Under the pieces are notes generated by a model. That model did no database searches and had not been told where the DNA came from. It saw only the letters and a program-made list of their open reading frames with translations. Below are positions 34,001 through 41,901 of a stretch of DNA of 52,436 nt, in pieces. Positions within the stretch are counted from its first letter, which is position 1. Every line of letters begins with the position of its first letter. The stretch is from a virus, in the IMG/VR virus record IMGVR_UViG_3300025168_010295, positions 1 through 52,436 of that record, one strand, 5' to 3'. Both the position numbers and the translations under genes were made by a program.

Positions 34001-37000
34001 TAGAACAGTTTAAACCTATTACAAGTAGAATAGTAGAGCGTAGAAGTGAAGCGCCTAGCTTTGATCGTCAATTACTTACAGACGAAATAGAAACTGGTCG
34101 GCGTGGTATTATAGATCTTATTAAAGAATATAATCCAGAATCAGGTGTACCGCTAGCGGCTTATATAAATAAGTTTCTACCAGCTCGAGCAATTGAAGCA
34201 TCGAAAAGAGTTCTTGGTGAAGAGTTTACAGAAGATGTCACTGAAGTAAGAGGTGTTGCGGCTGAAGAAGTTGTGACTGAAACTGCTATTAAACCAGAGG
34301 CAAAAGCTATTGATCCGTTTAGGATTATGCCTAATGTAAGAGAAAATGCGGTAACAGAAGTACAAGAAAGCATTGCAGATAAAGACGTAGACGTTACTAC
34401 GGTTACATATAAGGAGCTTAAAGATGTTGCACCATACCAAACAGTGGCAGACTTTTTTAACATACCTGTAAGCAGAATAAAAAATCCTAAAGATAATTTG
34501 CGTAAGTCAGATGACGTAGCAAATATACAGCGTTGGATATTAAAAAACGAACCTACATTAAAGAATTTATTTACTGAAGCTAACAGAGATGTAATTGAAG
34601 TAACTGAAGGTAATAGAGTTATACGTCAAGGTGGTGAACCCACTGCTATACCTAGAAATCTACTAAATAAGTTCTATACTAAAGGTGATCGTGTTGGTAA
34701 TAACTTTCAATGGAAACTTAAGCCTTACGATCGTACAGCTTTCTTAGAAGCTGTAGGTATTAAAGACGGTAAGGTTGATCCTAACTTTACACCACGTGCT
34801 GCAGAAGCTCAAACTATTAAAGGTATACTAGATATGTATACTAGAAACTTAGGCAACGTAGCTGCAAGAGATATTATAGAAGGTCGCGAAGATATTGCAC
34901 CCGCTGAAAGAGCTAGAGTACAAGCTGAGGTTGCCAAAGGCAAGCCAAGAATAATGCTTAGTCGATCACAAGAAAACGCTTTTATATATTCACCGACATC
35001 TGAAAATGATTTTGCTCAAGATATAAAAGGTTATTCTGAGATAGTAAAAGAAGCTCGTCAAACACCTATAAACATGCAAACTTTAGTTGGTGTAAACAAA
35101 TTTTTAAATAATTCTGTATCTTCAAGGTTAGTTAGTAAATTACCAAAAGAACTTTGGTTAAGTCTTACGGGTTCAACTGAAAGTGCTTTAACAGAACAAA
35201 CAAAAAAAGAATTAAAAGATCTTGGTATACAAGGTAAACCTTTTACAGTAGGTGAAACTACTTTAAGAAAATTGACTGGTAATTTTCCTTTTTTAAATAA
35301 AGGTGAAGCGGAAGCTTGGATAGCTAAGCAAGAAGCTAATGGAATAATTTTTCCAGAAGCTAGTAATAATATAAAAGCTTTATATAAAAGATTTAATTAT
35401 AAAGCTAAAAAAAATAATTTAGAAAAATTACTAAAAGATCCTAAATTTATTGCTGAACAAAATGCTTCTCTTGAAGGTTTAAAAGAAATATGGTTAATTA
35501 TTCAAAAAGAAATTTCAAAAAATCCTACAGTTATTATACCACTTGCAGCTGCTATATTTTCATCAACTAGCGCTTATCAAGGTACTACAATGCGCGTGGC
35601 AGCTCCTGTTAGGTTTTTTGAAAAAGGTTATAGAGATAATCCATTTGTAGAAGAACACACGTTACCAGCTAGTAGTTTAGCTAAAAAATTATTAGTTGAA
35701 GCTATTAATGGCAATATAAACAAAGTATGGCCTGATGTAACTAGAAATTTTCAACAAGGTGCTTTACTAGAAACTTCTGATAAAAAATTAAAAGGATATG
35801 GACCTGGAGAGTTTAGGTTTGATTATACTTCTGTAACTCCAGATGGGTGGAGAATAACAGATAATGTTTGGGCCAGATACTTTAATACAAATGTTGCTGA
35901 AAACCGTTTTGGTATAGATACAAACAATATAATAACAGAAGCTGGTTTAAGTATATTTGATTTGTACGGTGTAAATGCTTCTGGAAATATAGTATCAAAC
36001 GTTTTTAATTTAACACAACAAAAAGCAGCTCAAGTAAATAACAATAAAGTTCCTAAAAACTTTAGGGTTATGGCTAGCAAGTCTATGCCAAATGTTTTAG
36101 AAAACATGTCTAATCTAGACGCTGACGCTAAGCAAGCTAATAAAGAGTTTTACGATAGTGTTGATCTTAATAAAGAGTTTAACGATATACTAGAAGTTAA
36201 AACAGGTATTGCATCTGAGAAAAGATACAAGCGTGTTAAAGCAGAAGTAGTTGGAGCTAACAAAGGTAGGTTCCAGTTTTTTATACCTCCGTCAGCTGAA
36301 GACTTTACAGGTTTGTTATACTCAACACTTACTAAAGGTAAACTTGGTGATGCTCAAATGGCTTGGTACAAAAAAAACTTGCTAGATCCGTATGGTAAAG
36401 CAATGAACGAATTATCATCAGCTCGTATAGCTATGATGAACGATTATAAAGCTTTGAAAAAAGAGCTTAAGCTTGTACCAAAAGATTTACGTAAGAAAGT
36501 TCCAGGCGAACCGTTTACTCAAGAGCAAGCTGTAAGAGTTTATATATGGCAGAAGCAAGGTATGTCTGTTCCAGGTATAAGTGAAACTGATATGCAAGAC
36601 TTATCTGATTTTGTAGAAGGTAAAGAAGATTTAAAAACTTTTGCAGATCAACTAATGTATATACAAAAAGGTGATCAATACGCTGGACCTAAAGAAGGTT
36701 GGCCAGCTGGTACGATTACAACTGATATGCTTGAAGGTCTTAACACTATTAAGCGAGCTAAAGCTTTAGAACAATGGCAGACTAATGCAGATGAAATATT
36801 CAGCGAAGAAAATCTAAACAAACTAGAAGCCGCGTATGGTAAACCATATCGCTTAGCTATGGAGAATATGCTACAGCGTATGAAGTCTGGTCGTAACAGA
36901 AACTTCCAAGGCGATACGCTTACAGGTAGATTTACTGACTGGGTTACAGGTAGTATTGGTACTATAATGTTCTTCAACACAAGATCAGCATTGCTACAAA

Positions 37001-38172
37001 CTATATCTAGTATTAACTTTGTTAACTTCACTGATAACAATATACTAGCTGCAGGTAAAGCTTTTGCAAACCAGAAACAATTTTGGTCTGACTTTATGAC
37101 GCTTATGAACTCTGACTTCTTAAAAGAACGTCGTGGTGGTTTACGTATCAACGTAAGTGAAGCTGATATTGCAGACATGGCTAAAAAAGGTGGAGCTAAA
37201 GGTGTTATAAATAAACTACTTGAGTTTGGTTTTACGCCTACACAAATAGCAGATAGCTTTGCTATAGCATCAGGTGGCTCAGCGTTTTATCGTAATCGTA
37301 TTAAGACTTATAAAAAACAAGGTATGACAGATGCTGAAGCTGAAGCTCAAGCGTTTGTAGACTTTAGAGAGACAGCGGAAGAGTCTCAGCAGTCGTCAAG
37401 ACCTGATAGAATATCTATGCAACAAGCAGGTCCATTAGGACGTCTTGTATTAGCTTTTGCTAACACACCAGCTCAGTATGCTAGACTTATAAAGAAAGCG
37501 GCTAGCGATCTTAAGAATGGTCGAGGTGATGCTAAGACTAATATAAGTAAGATTATATACTACGGTGTAGCACAGAACTTATTGTTTAACGCGCTGCAAC
37601 AAGCTTTGTTTGCGTTTGCATTTGATGATGACGAAGAAGATACAGAAGAGCAGCAGAAAAAATATGTTGGTATAGCCAACGGTATGATGGATTCATTGCT
37701 AAGAGGTATGGGAATTGGCGGTGCTGTAGTTTCAGTAGGTAAAAACTCTATCATACGTATTATAAACGAGATGGAAAAGAAACAGCCTAAGCTTGAAAAA
37801 GTAGGTTATGAAATTACTAAACTATCTCCACCTATATCTGCTAAGCTATCACGTATAAATCAAGCTGCAAGATCTTATCAATGGGATAAAAAAGATATGA
37901 TGGAAAAAGGTTGGAGCTTAGATAACCCAGCTTACTTAGCAAGCGCTAATGTTATAGCAGCGCTTACCAACATACCACTTGACAGAGCTGTAAAGAAAAC
38001 TAACAACGTAGTACAAGCTACCTCACAAGATCTAGAAACTTGGGAACGCTTAGCTTTACTAGGTGGTTGGCAAGACTGGGAAATCGGTATTGACGAAGAA
38101 AAACCTAGTAACAAACCACAGCCTAGAAAAACAAAATCAAGAACTAAAAAACGTAAAACTAGAAAAAGATAA
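31099..38172 (+). CDS. Giant internal virion protein with HEFLH metallopeptidase motif
   Basis: 2357 residues, the longest gene in the window. The N-terminal 95 residues are charged and low-complexity. HEFLH at residues 788-792 (VNVAAHEFLHAIL) fits a zincin HExxH in a helix; a C-terminal ligand cannot be assigned by eye. Long helical regions fill the middle. The C-terminal 350 residues hold a RPDRISMQQAGPLGRLVLAF-type block, a hydrophobic helix (NLLFNALQQALFAFAFDD), a NPAYLASANVIAALTNIPLD segment and a Lys/Arg tail. This size and position fit a protein packaged in the head and ejected with DNA, like T7 gp16 but with a peptidase in place of a visible transglycosylase. The start follows an A/T-only leader. 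Confidence 0.7.
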   Translation: MARNKEQVDQLKKLVDQLRSENLSTDEIQAKVDEQKALFDAEQTTTVEVTDEIQTDSTEGKTNDVATVDAAVTSEPDTASESTESEPDDILSGLEKIKDVREIDKRIDKITSTKATKFFEAGEISPLDSPKRIAQYKELINRRNNIIGDAYKLGQTQTYQQKDFDPMSAAEIQTEREGAPEGGVKLAYVPFTVDGEVVGTTMEPVGLQEVVVTAEQYKERERQVQSEAYINFLEQSGLSTEPLSREKFEAEKEKEGNITEIKTMPYRGLDLLQSFENIGASLSGLQQTTQEKEDFKNQYEDYLSLMKDEKVSLEREVPGLLSSTGAVISNTLLQIGGTDDRALLNLAYLTNSISSDTYRNIFGVNLGDKLKEQAVKGLGVIDTKINYLNSLTGDVAQFTDIPDVEGVKKVTSGLAATLNAVSSFGATVATAIPTSGYSIYSDMIANNIKSYNDAKAQRFGIDVVELAKRGETEIVIPATLGSIGAQLEKLGIKGVGRAISKMSPGAMQTVFALFNSGTTESVTEWSQNQLETYNEALGKGLTNSEAIDLVVKEMTSKQSIESALQGFAGGGGAMLSSSLIKSASSLRTPSENKRVSNLINKLNELENSKYRKNLNADDIAQINTAQEQIRVDLRDIVLSNNELTTTLTPAQIQQVDIASDYLTSSTSRINEIEASDKYSEQDKENIIASINQKRKIASDVIYDIRNEAEKLEAQVFTIKDLSKFVKGVKVEEAKDDAEALKFVDENNLEIKASTEQGYILQNPETGEQTIVINKETAQNQQAVNVAAHEFLHAILYSTIKNNPKAATNLGKSLMAELNKIDIDQIEDSDFKKRMKQYAEKPIDQQMEEAITLFSDALVTGDINFKENIATRIGDRFRRLAQKFGVKIKFNNGRDVYNFVKDYNKSIEKGELSIAQVRAAAEGVEGELVTPAEQQADEQIIKESRSEEASNRVQEIYDEQGEAGTFEIIEQFKPITSRIVERRSEAPSFDRQLLTDEIETGRRGIIDLIKEYNPESGVPLAAYINKFLPARAIEASKRVLGEEFTEDVTEVRGVAAEEVVTETAIKPEAKAIDPFRIMPNVRENAVTEVQESIADKDVDVTTVTYKELKDVAPYQTVADFFNIPVSRIKNPKDNLRKSDDVANIQRWILKNEPTLKNLFTEANRDVIEVTEGNRVIRQGGEPTAIPRNLLNKFYTKGDRVGNNFQWKLKPYDRTAFLEAVGIKDGKVDPNFTPRAAEAQTIKGILDMYTRNLGNVAARDIIEGREDIAPAERARVQAEVAKGKPRIMLSRSQENAFIYSPTSENDFAQDIKGYSEIVKEARQTPINMQTLVGVNKFLNNSVSSRLVSKLPKELWLSLTGSTESALTEQTKKELKDLGIQGKPFTVGETTLRKLTGNFPFLNKGEAEAWIAKQEANGIIFPEASNNIKALYKRFNYKAKKNNLEKLLKDPKFIAEQNASLEGLKEIWLIIQKEISKNPTVIIPLAAAIFSSTSAYQGTTMRVAAPVRFFEKGYRDNPFVEEHTLPASSLAKKLLVEAINGNINKVWPDVTRNFQQGALLETSDKKLKGYGPGEFRFDYTSVTPDGWRITDNVWARYFNTNVAENRFGIDTNNIITEAGLSIFDLYGVNASGNIVSNVFNLTQQKAAQVNNNKVPKNFRVMASKSMPNVLENMSNLDADAKQANKEFYDSVDLNKEFNDILEVKTGIASEKRYKRVKAEVVGANKGRFQFFIPPSAEDFTGLLYSTLTKGKLGDAQMAWYKKNLLDPYGKAMNELSSARIAMMNDYKALKKELKLVPKDLRKKVPGEPFTQEQAVRVYIWQKQGMSVPGISETDMQDLSDFVEGKEDLKTFADQLMYIQKGDQYAGPKEGWPAGTITTDMLEGLNTIKRAKALEQWQTNADEIFSEENLNKLEAAYGKPYRLAMENMLQRMKSGRNRNFQGDTLTGRFTDWVTGSIGTIMFFNTRSALLQTISSINFVNFTDNNILAAGKAFANQKQFWSDFMTLMNSDFLKERRGGLRINVSEADIADMAKKGGAKGVINKLLEFGFTPTQIADSFAIASGGSAFYRNRIKTYKKQGMTDAEAEAQAFVDFRETAEESQQSSRPDRISMQQAGPLGRLVLAFANTPAQYARLIKKAASDLKNGRGDAKTNISKIIYYGVAQNLLFNALQQALFAFAFDDDEEDTEEQQKKYVGIANGMMDSLLRGMGIGGAVVSVGKNSIIRIINEMEKKQPKLEKVGYEITKLSPPISAKLSRINQAARSYQWDKKDMMEKGWSLDNPAYLASANVIAALTNIPLDRAVKKTNNVVQATSQDLETWERLALLGGWQDWEIGIDEEKPSNKPQPRKTKSRTKKRKTRKR

Positions 38173-38174
38173 TT

Positions 38175-38333
38175 ATGGCAAAGTCACCATTGTACGGAAA
38201 GATAAGCGGACCTTGTAAGGCTGCAGCAAAAAAGAAATTTAAAGTATGGCCATCGGCGTACGCTTCAGGGTGGGGCGTTCGTTGTACCAAAGCTGGTGGA
38301 CCAAGTAAGTTTGGTAATAAGAAAAAGAAATAA
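38175..38333 (+). CDS. Small basic protein with VWPSAYASGWG motif, 52 aa
   Basis: The frame runs ATG 38175 to TAA 38331-38333. Lys-rich, with the motif KVWPSAYASGWGVRCTKAGG and two Cys residues. I recall the K-V-W-P-S-A-Y-A-S-G string from many short phage proteins, usually of the DUF5872 kind; its role is unknown. It is the first of a chain of tiny basic genes, starting in the TAATTATG context directly after the giant virion gene. Confidence 0.7.
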   Translation: MAKSPLYGKISGPCKAAAKKKFKVWPSAYASGWGVRCTKAGGPSKFGNKKKK

Positions 38334-38335
38334 TT

Positions 38336-38461
38336 ATGGATAAGAATTTAAAATCAGTGGTTGCTGAATTAAAAAAAGCATCACGCATGCACGCTGCTCA
38401 AGCTAAGAAAATTGAAGGGCATATTAAAGCTATGAATCAAATGAGTAAGAAAAAGAAGTAA
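38336..38461 (+). CDS. Small basic helical protein, 41 aa
   Basis: The frame runs ATG 38336 to TAA 38459-38461, with TAATTATG in front and a shared base with the next ATG. The product is a single Lys/Ala-rich amphipathic helix (VVAELKKASRMHAAQAKKIE) with a Lys-only tail. No family recognised. Confidence 0.55.
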   Translation: MDKNLKSVVAELKKASRMHAAQAKKIEGHIKAMNQMSKKKK

Positions 38462-38646
38462 TGGCTAAGGCTTATAGAGGTGTTTTAAAAGCTCGTATAA
38501 ATAAATTATACGGAGGCGACGTTACTTGTAGCAAAGTTAAGAAATTAAAATCTCGTGATGATGCTACAAAAAGAGACACTCAATTAGCTAATTGGTTTAT
38601 AAACATGCAAGACTGTAATGGCAGATCCAAAAAAAGGAACAGGTAA
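38461..38646 (+). CDS. Small basic protein, 61 aa
   Basis: Begins on the last base of the previous stop. Lys/Arg-rich with two Cys residues (DVTCSKVKKL, INMQDCNGRSKK). A C-x(n)-C pair might form a disulphide in the virion. It overlaps the next gene by 29 nt. Unknown function. Confidence 0.6.
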   Translation: MAKAYRGVLKARINKLYGGDVTCSKVKKLKSRDDATKRDTQLANWFINMQDCNGRSKKRNR

Positions 38647-38905
38647 AAAACCTAAAGGTTCATCACGTAGATTATATACAGACGAAAATCCTAAAGATAC
38701 TGTCAAAATAAAATTTGCTACAGAATCAGATGCTAGAGCTACGTGTAGTAAGGTTATGAATATAAAAAAACCTTTTGCTAGAAAAATACAGATACTAACC
38801 GTAATGGAGCAGCGCTCTAGATTTGGTAAAAAACCTAAGCAAGCAGCGATAGCTAAAGCTTGCAAAAATAAAGTAAGAAAAAAACATGGCAAAGAAAAGA
38901 CTTGA
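38618..38905 (+). CDS. Conserved small basic phage protein (DUF5824-like), 95 aa
   Basis: Lys-rich with the block SSRRLYTDENPKDTVKIKFA and KPFARKIQILTVMEQRS, a pattern I associate with the DUF5824 group of phage proteins; I cannot verify the family by search. It overlaps both neighbours (29 nt and 20 nt), showing tight coupling. Possibly a DNA-condensing or packaged protein by charge; no direct evidence. Confidence 0.65.
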   Translation: MADPKKGTGKKPKGSSRRLYTDENPKDTVKIKFATESDARATCSKVMNIKKPFARKIQILTVMEQRSRFGKKPKQAAIAKACKNKVRKKHGKEKT

Positions 38906-39122
38906 ATGGAAAGACTCTGACGCACCAGATGCTGACGGTAAGTTTAGAGATTTAAACTGCGGTGACCTAGCTGACTGGTTAATTAAAAGCCGTAAAGGAA
39001 ATAAGAAAAAAATTGTTGGTAGTTTAAACCAACAAATTGCTTTTAACAAAAAGAAAAAACCTACGTATGCTAAAAAAATGGAGTGCGCTAGAAACAAAGC
39101 AATGAAAAAACTAGATAAATAA
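38886..39122 (+). CDS. Small basic protein with CGDLADWL motif, 78 aa
   Basis: Residues 20-40 read KFRDLNCGDLADWLIKSRKG, followed by a Lys-rich tail ending in KKLDK and one further Cys (MECARNKAM). The segment resembles the Leu-x-Asp-Trp-x motif of the next gene's C-terminus, so the two may be related. It overlaps the previous gene by 20 nt and shares one base with the next ATG. Confidence 0.6.
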   Translation: MAKKRLEWKDSDAPDADGKFRDLNCGDLADWLIKSRKGNKKKIVGSLNQQIAFNKKKKPTYAKKMECARNKAMKKLDK

Positions 39123-39397
39123 TGTATACACAAAGCTCACCGTTCCAAAAGAAATCTAAAGTAAAAGGTGGTGGAACTAAAAAAGTTTGTCTACCTGCTT
39201 CAAAAGTAAGATCAATGAGCAAAGCTGAAAGAGATAAAGTTGTTAGAGCTAAAAGATCTGCAGCTGCGTCTGGTAAGTATAAACGCTCTAGTAAATCAAA
39301 CGTTAAAGGCGCTCGTAAGAAAGGCGCTACCCTACGTGATTGGTTTGAAAAAGAAAATTGGATTAACGTTGCAACAGGAAAGCCATGCGGAGATTAA
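39122..39397 (+). CDS. Small basic protein with TLRDWFEKENW motif, 91 aa
   Basis: A Lys/Ser/Arg-rich N-terminal 60 residues (KVRSMSKAERDKVVRAKRSA) and a compact C-terminal motif ATLRDWFEKENWINVATGKP ending in CGD. The C-terminal W-F/x-x-E-x-W...CG pattern is one I link to DUF5872-type proteins in phages and other marine sequences. It is the last clear gene of the plus-strand arm. Function unknown; nucleic-acid binding would suit the charge. Confidence 0.65.
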   Translation: MYTQSSPFQKKSKVKGGGTKKVCLPASKVRSMSKAERDKVVRAKRSAAASGKYKRSSKSNVKGARKKGATLRDWFEKENWINVATGKPCGD

Positions 39398-39462
39398 TAG
39401 ATAAGTTACAAGCAGCTTGGAATAGTTTACTATACAAGCTTATGTTTAAGAAATATAGATAA
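39385..39462 (+). CDS. Possible 25-residue amphipathic peptide
   Basis: The frame runs ATG 39385 to TAA 39460-39462, overlapping the preceding gene by 13 nt. The peptide (MRRLIDKLQAAWNSLLYKLM plus five residues) is a single amphipathic helix with basic and aromatic residues. Tight overlap and clean helical periodicity support it, but at this length chance cannot be excluded. Confidence 0.35.
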   Translation: MRRLIDKLQAAWNSLLYKLMFKKYR

Positions 39463-39509
39463 GGAACAATATAAAAATGGGCGTACCATACCCAAAAGTT
39501 CCTGTAACC

Positions 39510-39545
39510 GAAGGGGATCTCATCGCGAGGTCCCCTTCTTTTTTT
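39510..39545 (+). terminator. Strong Rho-independent terminator at the convergent junction
   Basis: A 12-pair stem (39510-39521 with 39527-39538, one G-U pair) around loop ATCGC, followed by seven T bases. It stops plus-strand transcription four bases before the end of the oppositely oriented nrdA gene (39550). There is no U tract on the minus strand, so it mainly serves the virion arm. Confidence 0.93.
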
Positions 39546-39549
39546 ACAG

Positions 39550-41313
39550 TTATCCGTCGCAAGCAGCACAGTCAGGATCCATAGCTTGTTTAGCAATGTC
39601 ACCGCGTAGTACTGATTCAGTACGCATATAGTATAAGGTCTTGATACCTTTCTTCCAAGCATCCATATGCACTTGGTTAATCCACTTAGGTGTAGCCTCA
39701 GAGGGAAACGCTAGGTTTAAACTAACTGATTGATCTATATACTGTTGACGTATACCAGCTTGATTAACAAGCTCTAGTTGATTAATTTCTTTGAAAGTTT
39801 TAAACACGTTTTTAACTTTATCAAAGCCTGTAGTTTCTAAATCATCTTGCTCAGATAATACCACTAGCTTTTTATTAACATAGCCGTAGTCATCTAATGG
39901 TAGGTCTTGTACGCTACCACCGTCAGCCATTATCTTATCCCAAACCTCTTTAGTATTTAATCCAGCTTTACGTAAAACCTTTTCTAGTTCTTTGTTTTTC
40001 CTAATGAACGTACCCTTCGCGCTTTGTTCAGTGAAAACATTAGCGGCCCAAGGCTCAATACCAGGACTAACATTACCGGCAAGCTTACTATTAGACACAG
40101 TAGGAGCAATAGCCCTAAGATGAGTATTACGAAGCCCAGTGCCAACGCACCACAAAGGTTCACCATAAAGTTCAGCGAGATCTCTACTCGCTCGCTCAGA
40201 TTCGATTTTAATCTGGCTAAATATTCTTCTAGTTTCATATTGTGCTGTTAATCCCTCGAAGGGTATTCCGTTTTTTTGTAAGTACGTGTGCCAGCCCAAT
40301 ACTCCAAGGCCAAGCGCTCTACCTTTTTCCGCTGATCTAACTGAATTCGCAAAGCCAACCTTGCCTTTCGCTTTCTGTATAAACTCTTCAAGTACTCCGT
40401 CCAAGAACCAAATAGCATCGTATATAAGGTTTGTATTCTTCCACTCTTCATATCTTGATATATTTAAACTTGATAAGCAGCAAACAAAGCTATGGCTTTC
40501 ATCTGTGTGTAATGTAATCTCACTACAGATATTCGTCATGTGTACTTTTAAGGCGTTGTCTTTGTATGCTTTTGGATTTGCTTTGTTAGTATTTCCTTTA
40601 AACATAACATACGGTTCTCCAGTTGCTTTTCGTTTTCTAATAAGTTTACTCCATCGAGCTCTAGCGTCTGCATCTCCTTGTTCAAGACGCCGCATAAACT
40701 TATCACCAACAACTGCGCATTGATGTAAGTTAAGCGACTGTCTGTTAACATCTCCTTTAGGTTCTCTGATCTCAAGCCACTCTTCAAAATCATCGTGCTC
40801 AATGTTAATATTAACTGAGGCAGCTCCTCGTCTAACCGATCCTTGATTTGTAGCAAGTATTGTTGAGTCATATATTTTGCAGAAAGGTACGACTCCGTCT
40901 GATGTTCCATTGCCTGTAATTTTAGCGCCAGCGGGTCTGATTTGATTTATACCAATGCCAACTCCACCGCCGTGCTTAGCGAGCAACATCATCTCTAAGT
41001 TCTTACCTCCTATATCGTGTATGCTATCTGCTACATCAATACCAAAGCAACTAATAGGTAAGCCACGATCAGTGCCTGTATTACTAAGTACAGGGCTAGC
41101 AAGGTTAAGCCAACCTTTCCAGATATAATCAAAAAACGTTTCACTAAGCTCTGGCCTTTCGAGTCTACGCGCAACTGTTTTACATACTCTTTGGTATGCG
41201 TCTCTTGGTGTTTCATCATATAGTAAATATCCTCCTGATATAGTTTTTTTATATACATCTGTATCACCCCACTCAGGGTAATCTATAGATTTTTTCCACT
41301 CGTTTTTCCACAT
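39550..41313 (-). CDS. nrdA: Ribonucleotide reductase class I, large (alpha) subunit
   Basis: Converts ribonucleoside diphosphates to deoxy forms for phage DNA synthesis, with NrdB (41902-42870). In 587 residues the catalytic set is present: Cys89 in LPISCFG (E. coli Cys225), Asn261-Cys263-Glu265 in TNICSEI (Asn437, Cys439, Glu441), Cys278 in FVCCLSSLN (Cys462), the radical-path pair Tyr561-Tyr562, and the C-terminal Cys582-x-x-Cys585 that accepts electrons from thioredoxin or glutaredoxin. It is shorter than the cellular enzyme (about 750) and begins without an ATP-cone, so overall activity control by dATP is probably lost. The start ATG is overlapped by the zinc-finger micro-gene. Confidence 0.96.
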   Translation of the reverse strand: MWKNEWKKSIDYPEWGDTDVYKKTISGGYLLYDETPRDAYQRVCKTVARRLERPELSETFFDYIWKGWLNLASPVLSNTGTDRGLPISCFGIDVADSIHDIGGKNLEMMLLAKHGGGVGIGINQIRPAGAKITGNGTSDGVVPFCKIYDSTILATNQGSVRRGAASVNINIEHDDFEEWLEIREPKGDVNRQSLNLHQCAVVGDKFMRRLEQGDADARARWSKLIRKRKATGEPYVMFKGNTNKANPKAYKDNALKVHMTNICSEITLHTDESHSFVCCLSSLNISRYEEWKNTNLIYDAIWFLDGVLEEFIQKAKGKVGFANSVRSAEKGRALGLGVLGWHTYLQKNGIPFEGLTAQYETRRIFSQIKIESERASRDLAELYGEPLWCVGTGLRNTHLRAIAPTVSNSKLAGNVSPGIEPWAANVFTEQSAKGTFIRKNKELEKVLRKAGLNTKEVWDKIMADGGSVQDLPLDDYGYVNKKLVVLSEQDDLETTGFDKVKNVFKTFKEINQLELVNQAGIRQQYIDQSVSLNLAFPSEATPKWINQVHMDAWKKGIKTLYYMRTESVLRGDIAKQAMDPDCAACDG

Positions 41314-41443
41314 AATTATTGCTATTTGTTTTTGCGTGTTTCATCGCATATTCTAAATGTTTTTTTTCCCAGTGTTCTCTATAATCTCTACCGTTATAAA
41401 ATGTTTCGTCACATTGGCTGCATTTAATTGATTTGTATTTCAT
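41273..41443 (-). CDS. C2H2 zinc-finger micro-protein, 56 aa
   Basis: The frame runs from ATG at 41443 to TGA at 41275-41273 on the minus strand. Residues 8-29 are C-S-Q-C-x12-H-x4-H (Cys8, Cys11, His24, His29), which is the exact spacing of a classical C2H2 finger, with Phe and aromatic core residues in between. A basic tail follows (KHAKTN, EKRVEKIYR). The ATG overlaps the stop of the membrane-protein gene (ATGA) and the end runs 41 nt into nrdA in another frame. A nucleic-acid-binding or regulatory role is likely but the target is unknown. Confidence 0.7.
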   Translation of the reverse strand: MKYKSIKCSQCDETFYNGRDYREHWEKKHLEYAMKHAKTNSNNYVEKRVEKIYRLP

Positions 41444-41616
41444 TTAAAAAATAGTAACGCGTAAGCCATCATAACATTTATATTAACCATAACTAAATTC
41501 CATTGTTTAGCAACCCAAACTTGTGGTAAAGAAAATAAACCTGCTAAAAAATATATTACAACACCTGGTGTTTCAGGTAATAAATGGGGAGCGGTTATAA
41601 AAAAACCAGTCCCCAT
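41440..41616 (-). CDS. Two-helix membrane protein, 58 aa
   Basis: From ATG 41616. Two hydrophobic segments (GVVIYFLAGLFSLPQVWVA and LVMVNINVMMAYALLFF) around a short AKQWN turn indicate an inner-membrane hairpin. A longer reading from 41718 would overlap the coiled-coil gene by 92 nt; the shorter start lies 11 bases after that gene's stop and is preferred. It couples to the zinc-finger gene by ATGA. Function unknown; it sits between the two RNR subunit genes. Confidence 0.6.
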   Translation of the reverse strand: MGTGFFITAPHLLPETPGVVIYFLAGLFSLPQVWVAKQWNLVMVNINVMMAYALLFFK

Positions 41617-41626
41617 ATAACCAAGC

Positions 41627-41866
41627 CTATTCGCTAGCCTCTCCGTAGGAGAAAGCTTTCTCTCCTTCACTAGATTCTTCAGCCACTTTCTTTTTAAGTT
41701 CGGCGATTGCATCTTCATAACCTGGTAATTGTTTTAATACTTGATGATGCCCTGACACCATTGTGCTTAGTCTATCATTTTCATTTATTAACTGTTGCAG
41801 TACGTTAGTCACTGCAGCCATACGTTTTTCTAACGCATCTGTTCTACTCTGTTTCTGACCTTTCAT
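41627..41866 (-). CDS. Coiled-coil protein, 79 aa
   Basis: Helical throughout with heptad-like hydrophobic spacing (ALEKRMAAVTNVLQQLINEN, DRLSTMVSGHHQVLKQL) and an acidic C-terminus (EESSEGEKAFSYGEASE). It begins 35 bases after the nrdB stop. No family recognised. It may be a small oligomerising partner for the membrane protein that follows. Confidence 0.6.
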   Translation of the reverse strand: MKGQKQSRTDALEKRMAAVTNVLQQLINENDRLSTMVSGHHQVLKQLPGYEDAIAELKKKVAEESSEGEKAFSYGEASE

Positions 41867-41901
41867 ATAATTGTTCTATTAATTCTTGTTCACTAATTAG
41901 T

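Noticed and set aside
35521-35720. HNH-like nuclease motif in the giant protein (EEHTLPASSL)
   Set aside because: Only a single His-containing string is seen; the second His and Asn of an HNH site could not be located.
36675-37178. 167-codon minus-strand frame in the giant virion gene
   Set aside because: It is antisense to a conserved part of the plus-strand gene and has no upstream leader or motif.
39478-39585. 35-codon plus-strand frame (MGVPYPKVPVT...) after the last small basic gene
   Set aside because: It reads through the 12-pair terminator stem and into the end of nrdA, so it is unlikely to be translated.
41617-41718. Longer start of the two-helix membrane protein
   Set aside because: It adds a Lys-rich 34-residue stretch that overlaps the coiled-coil gene by 92 nt; the Met at 41616 fits directly behind that gene's stop.
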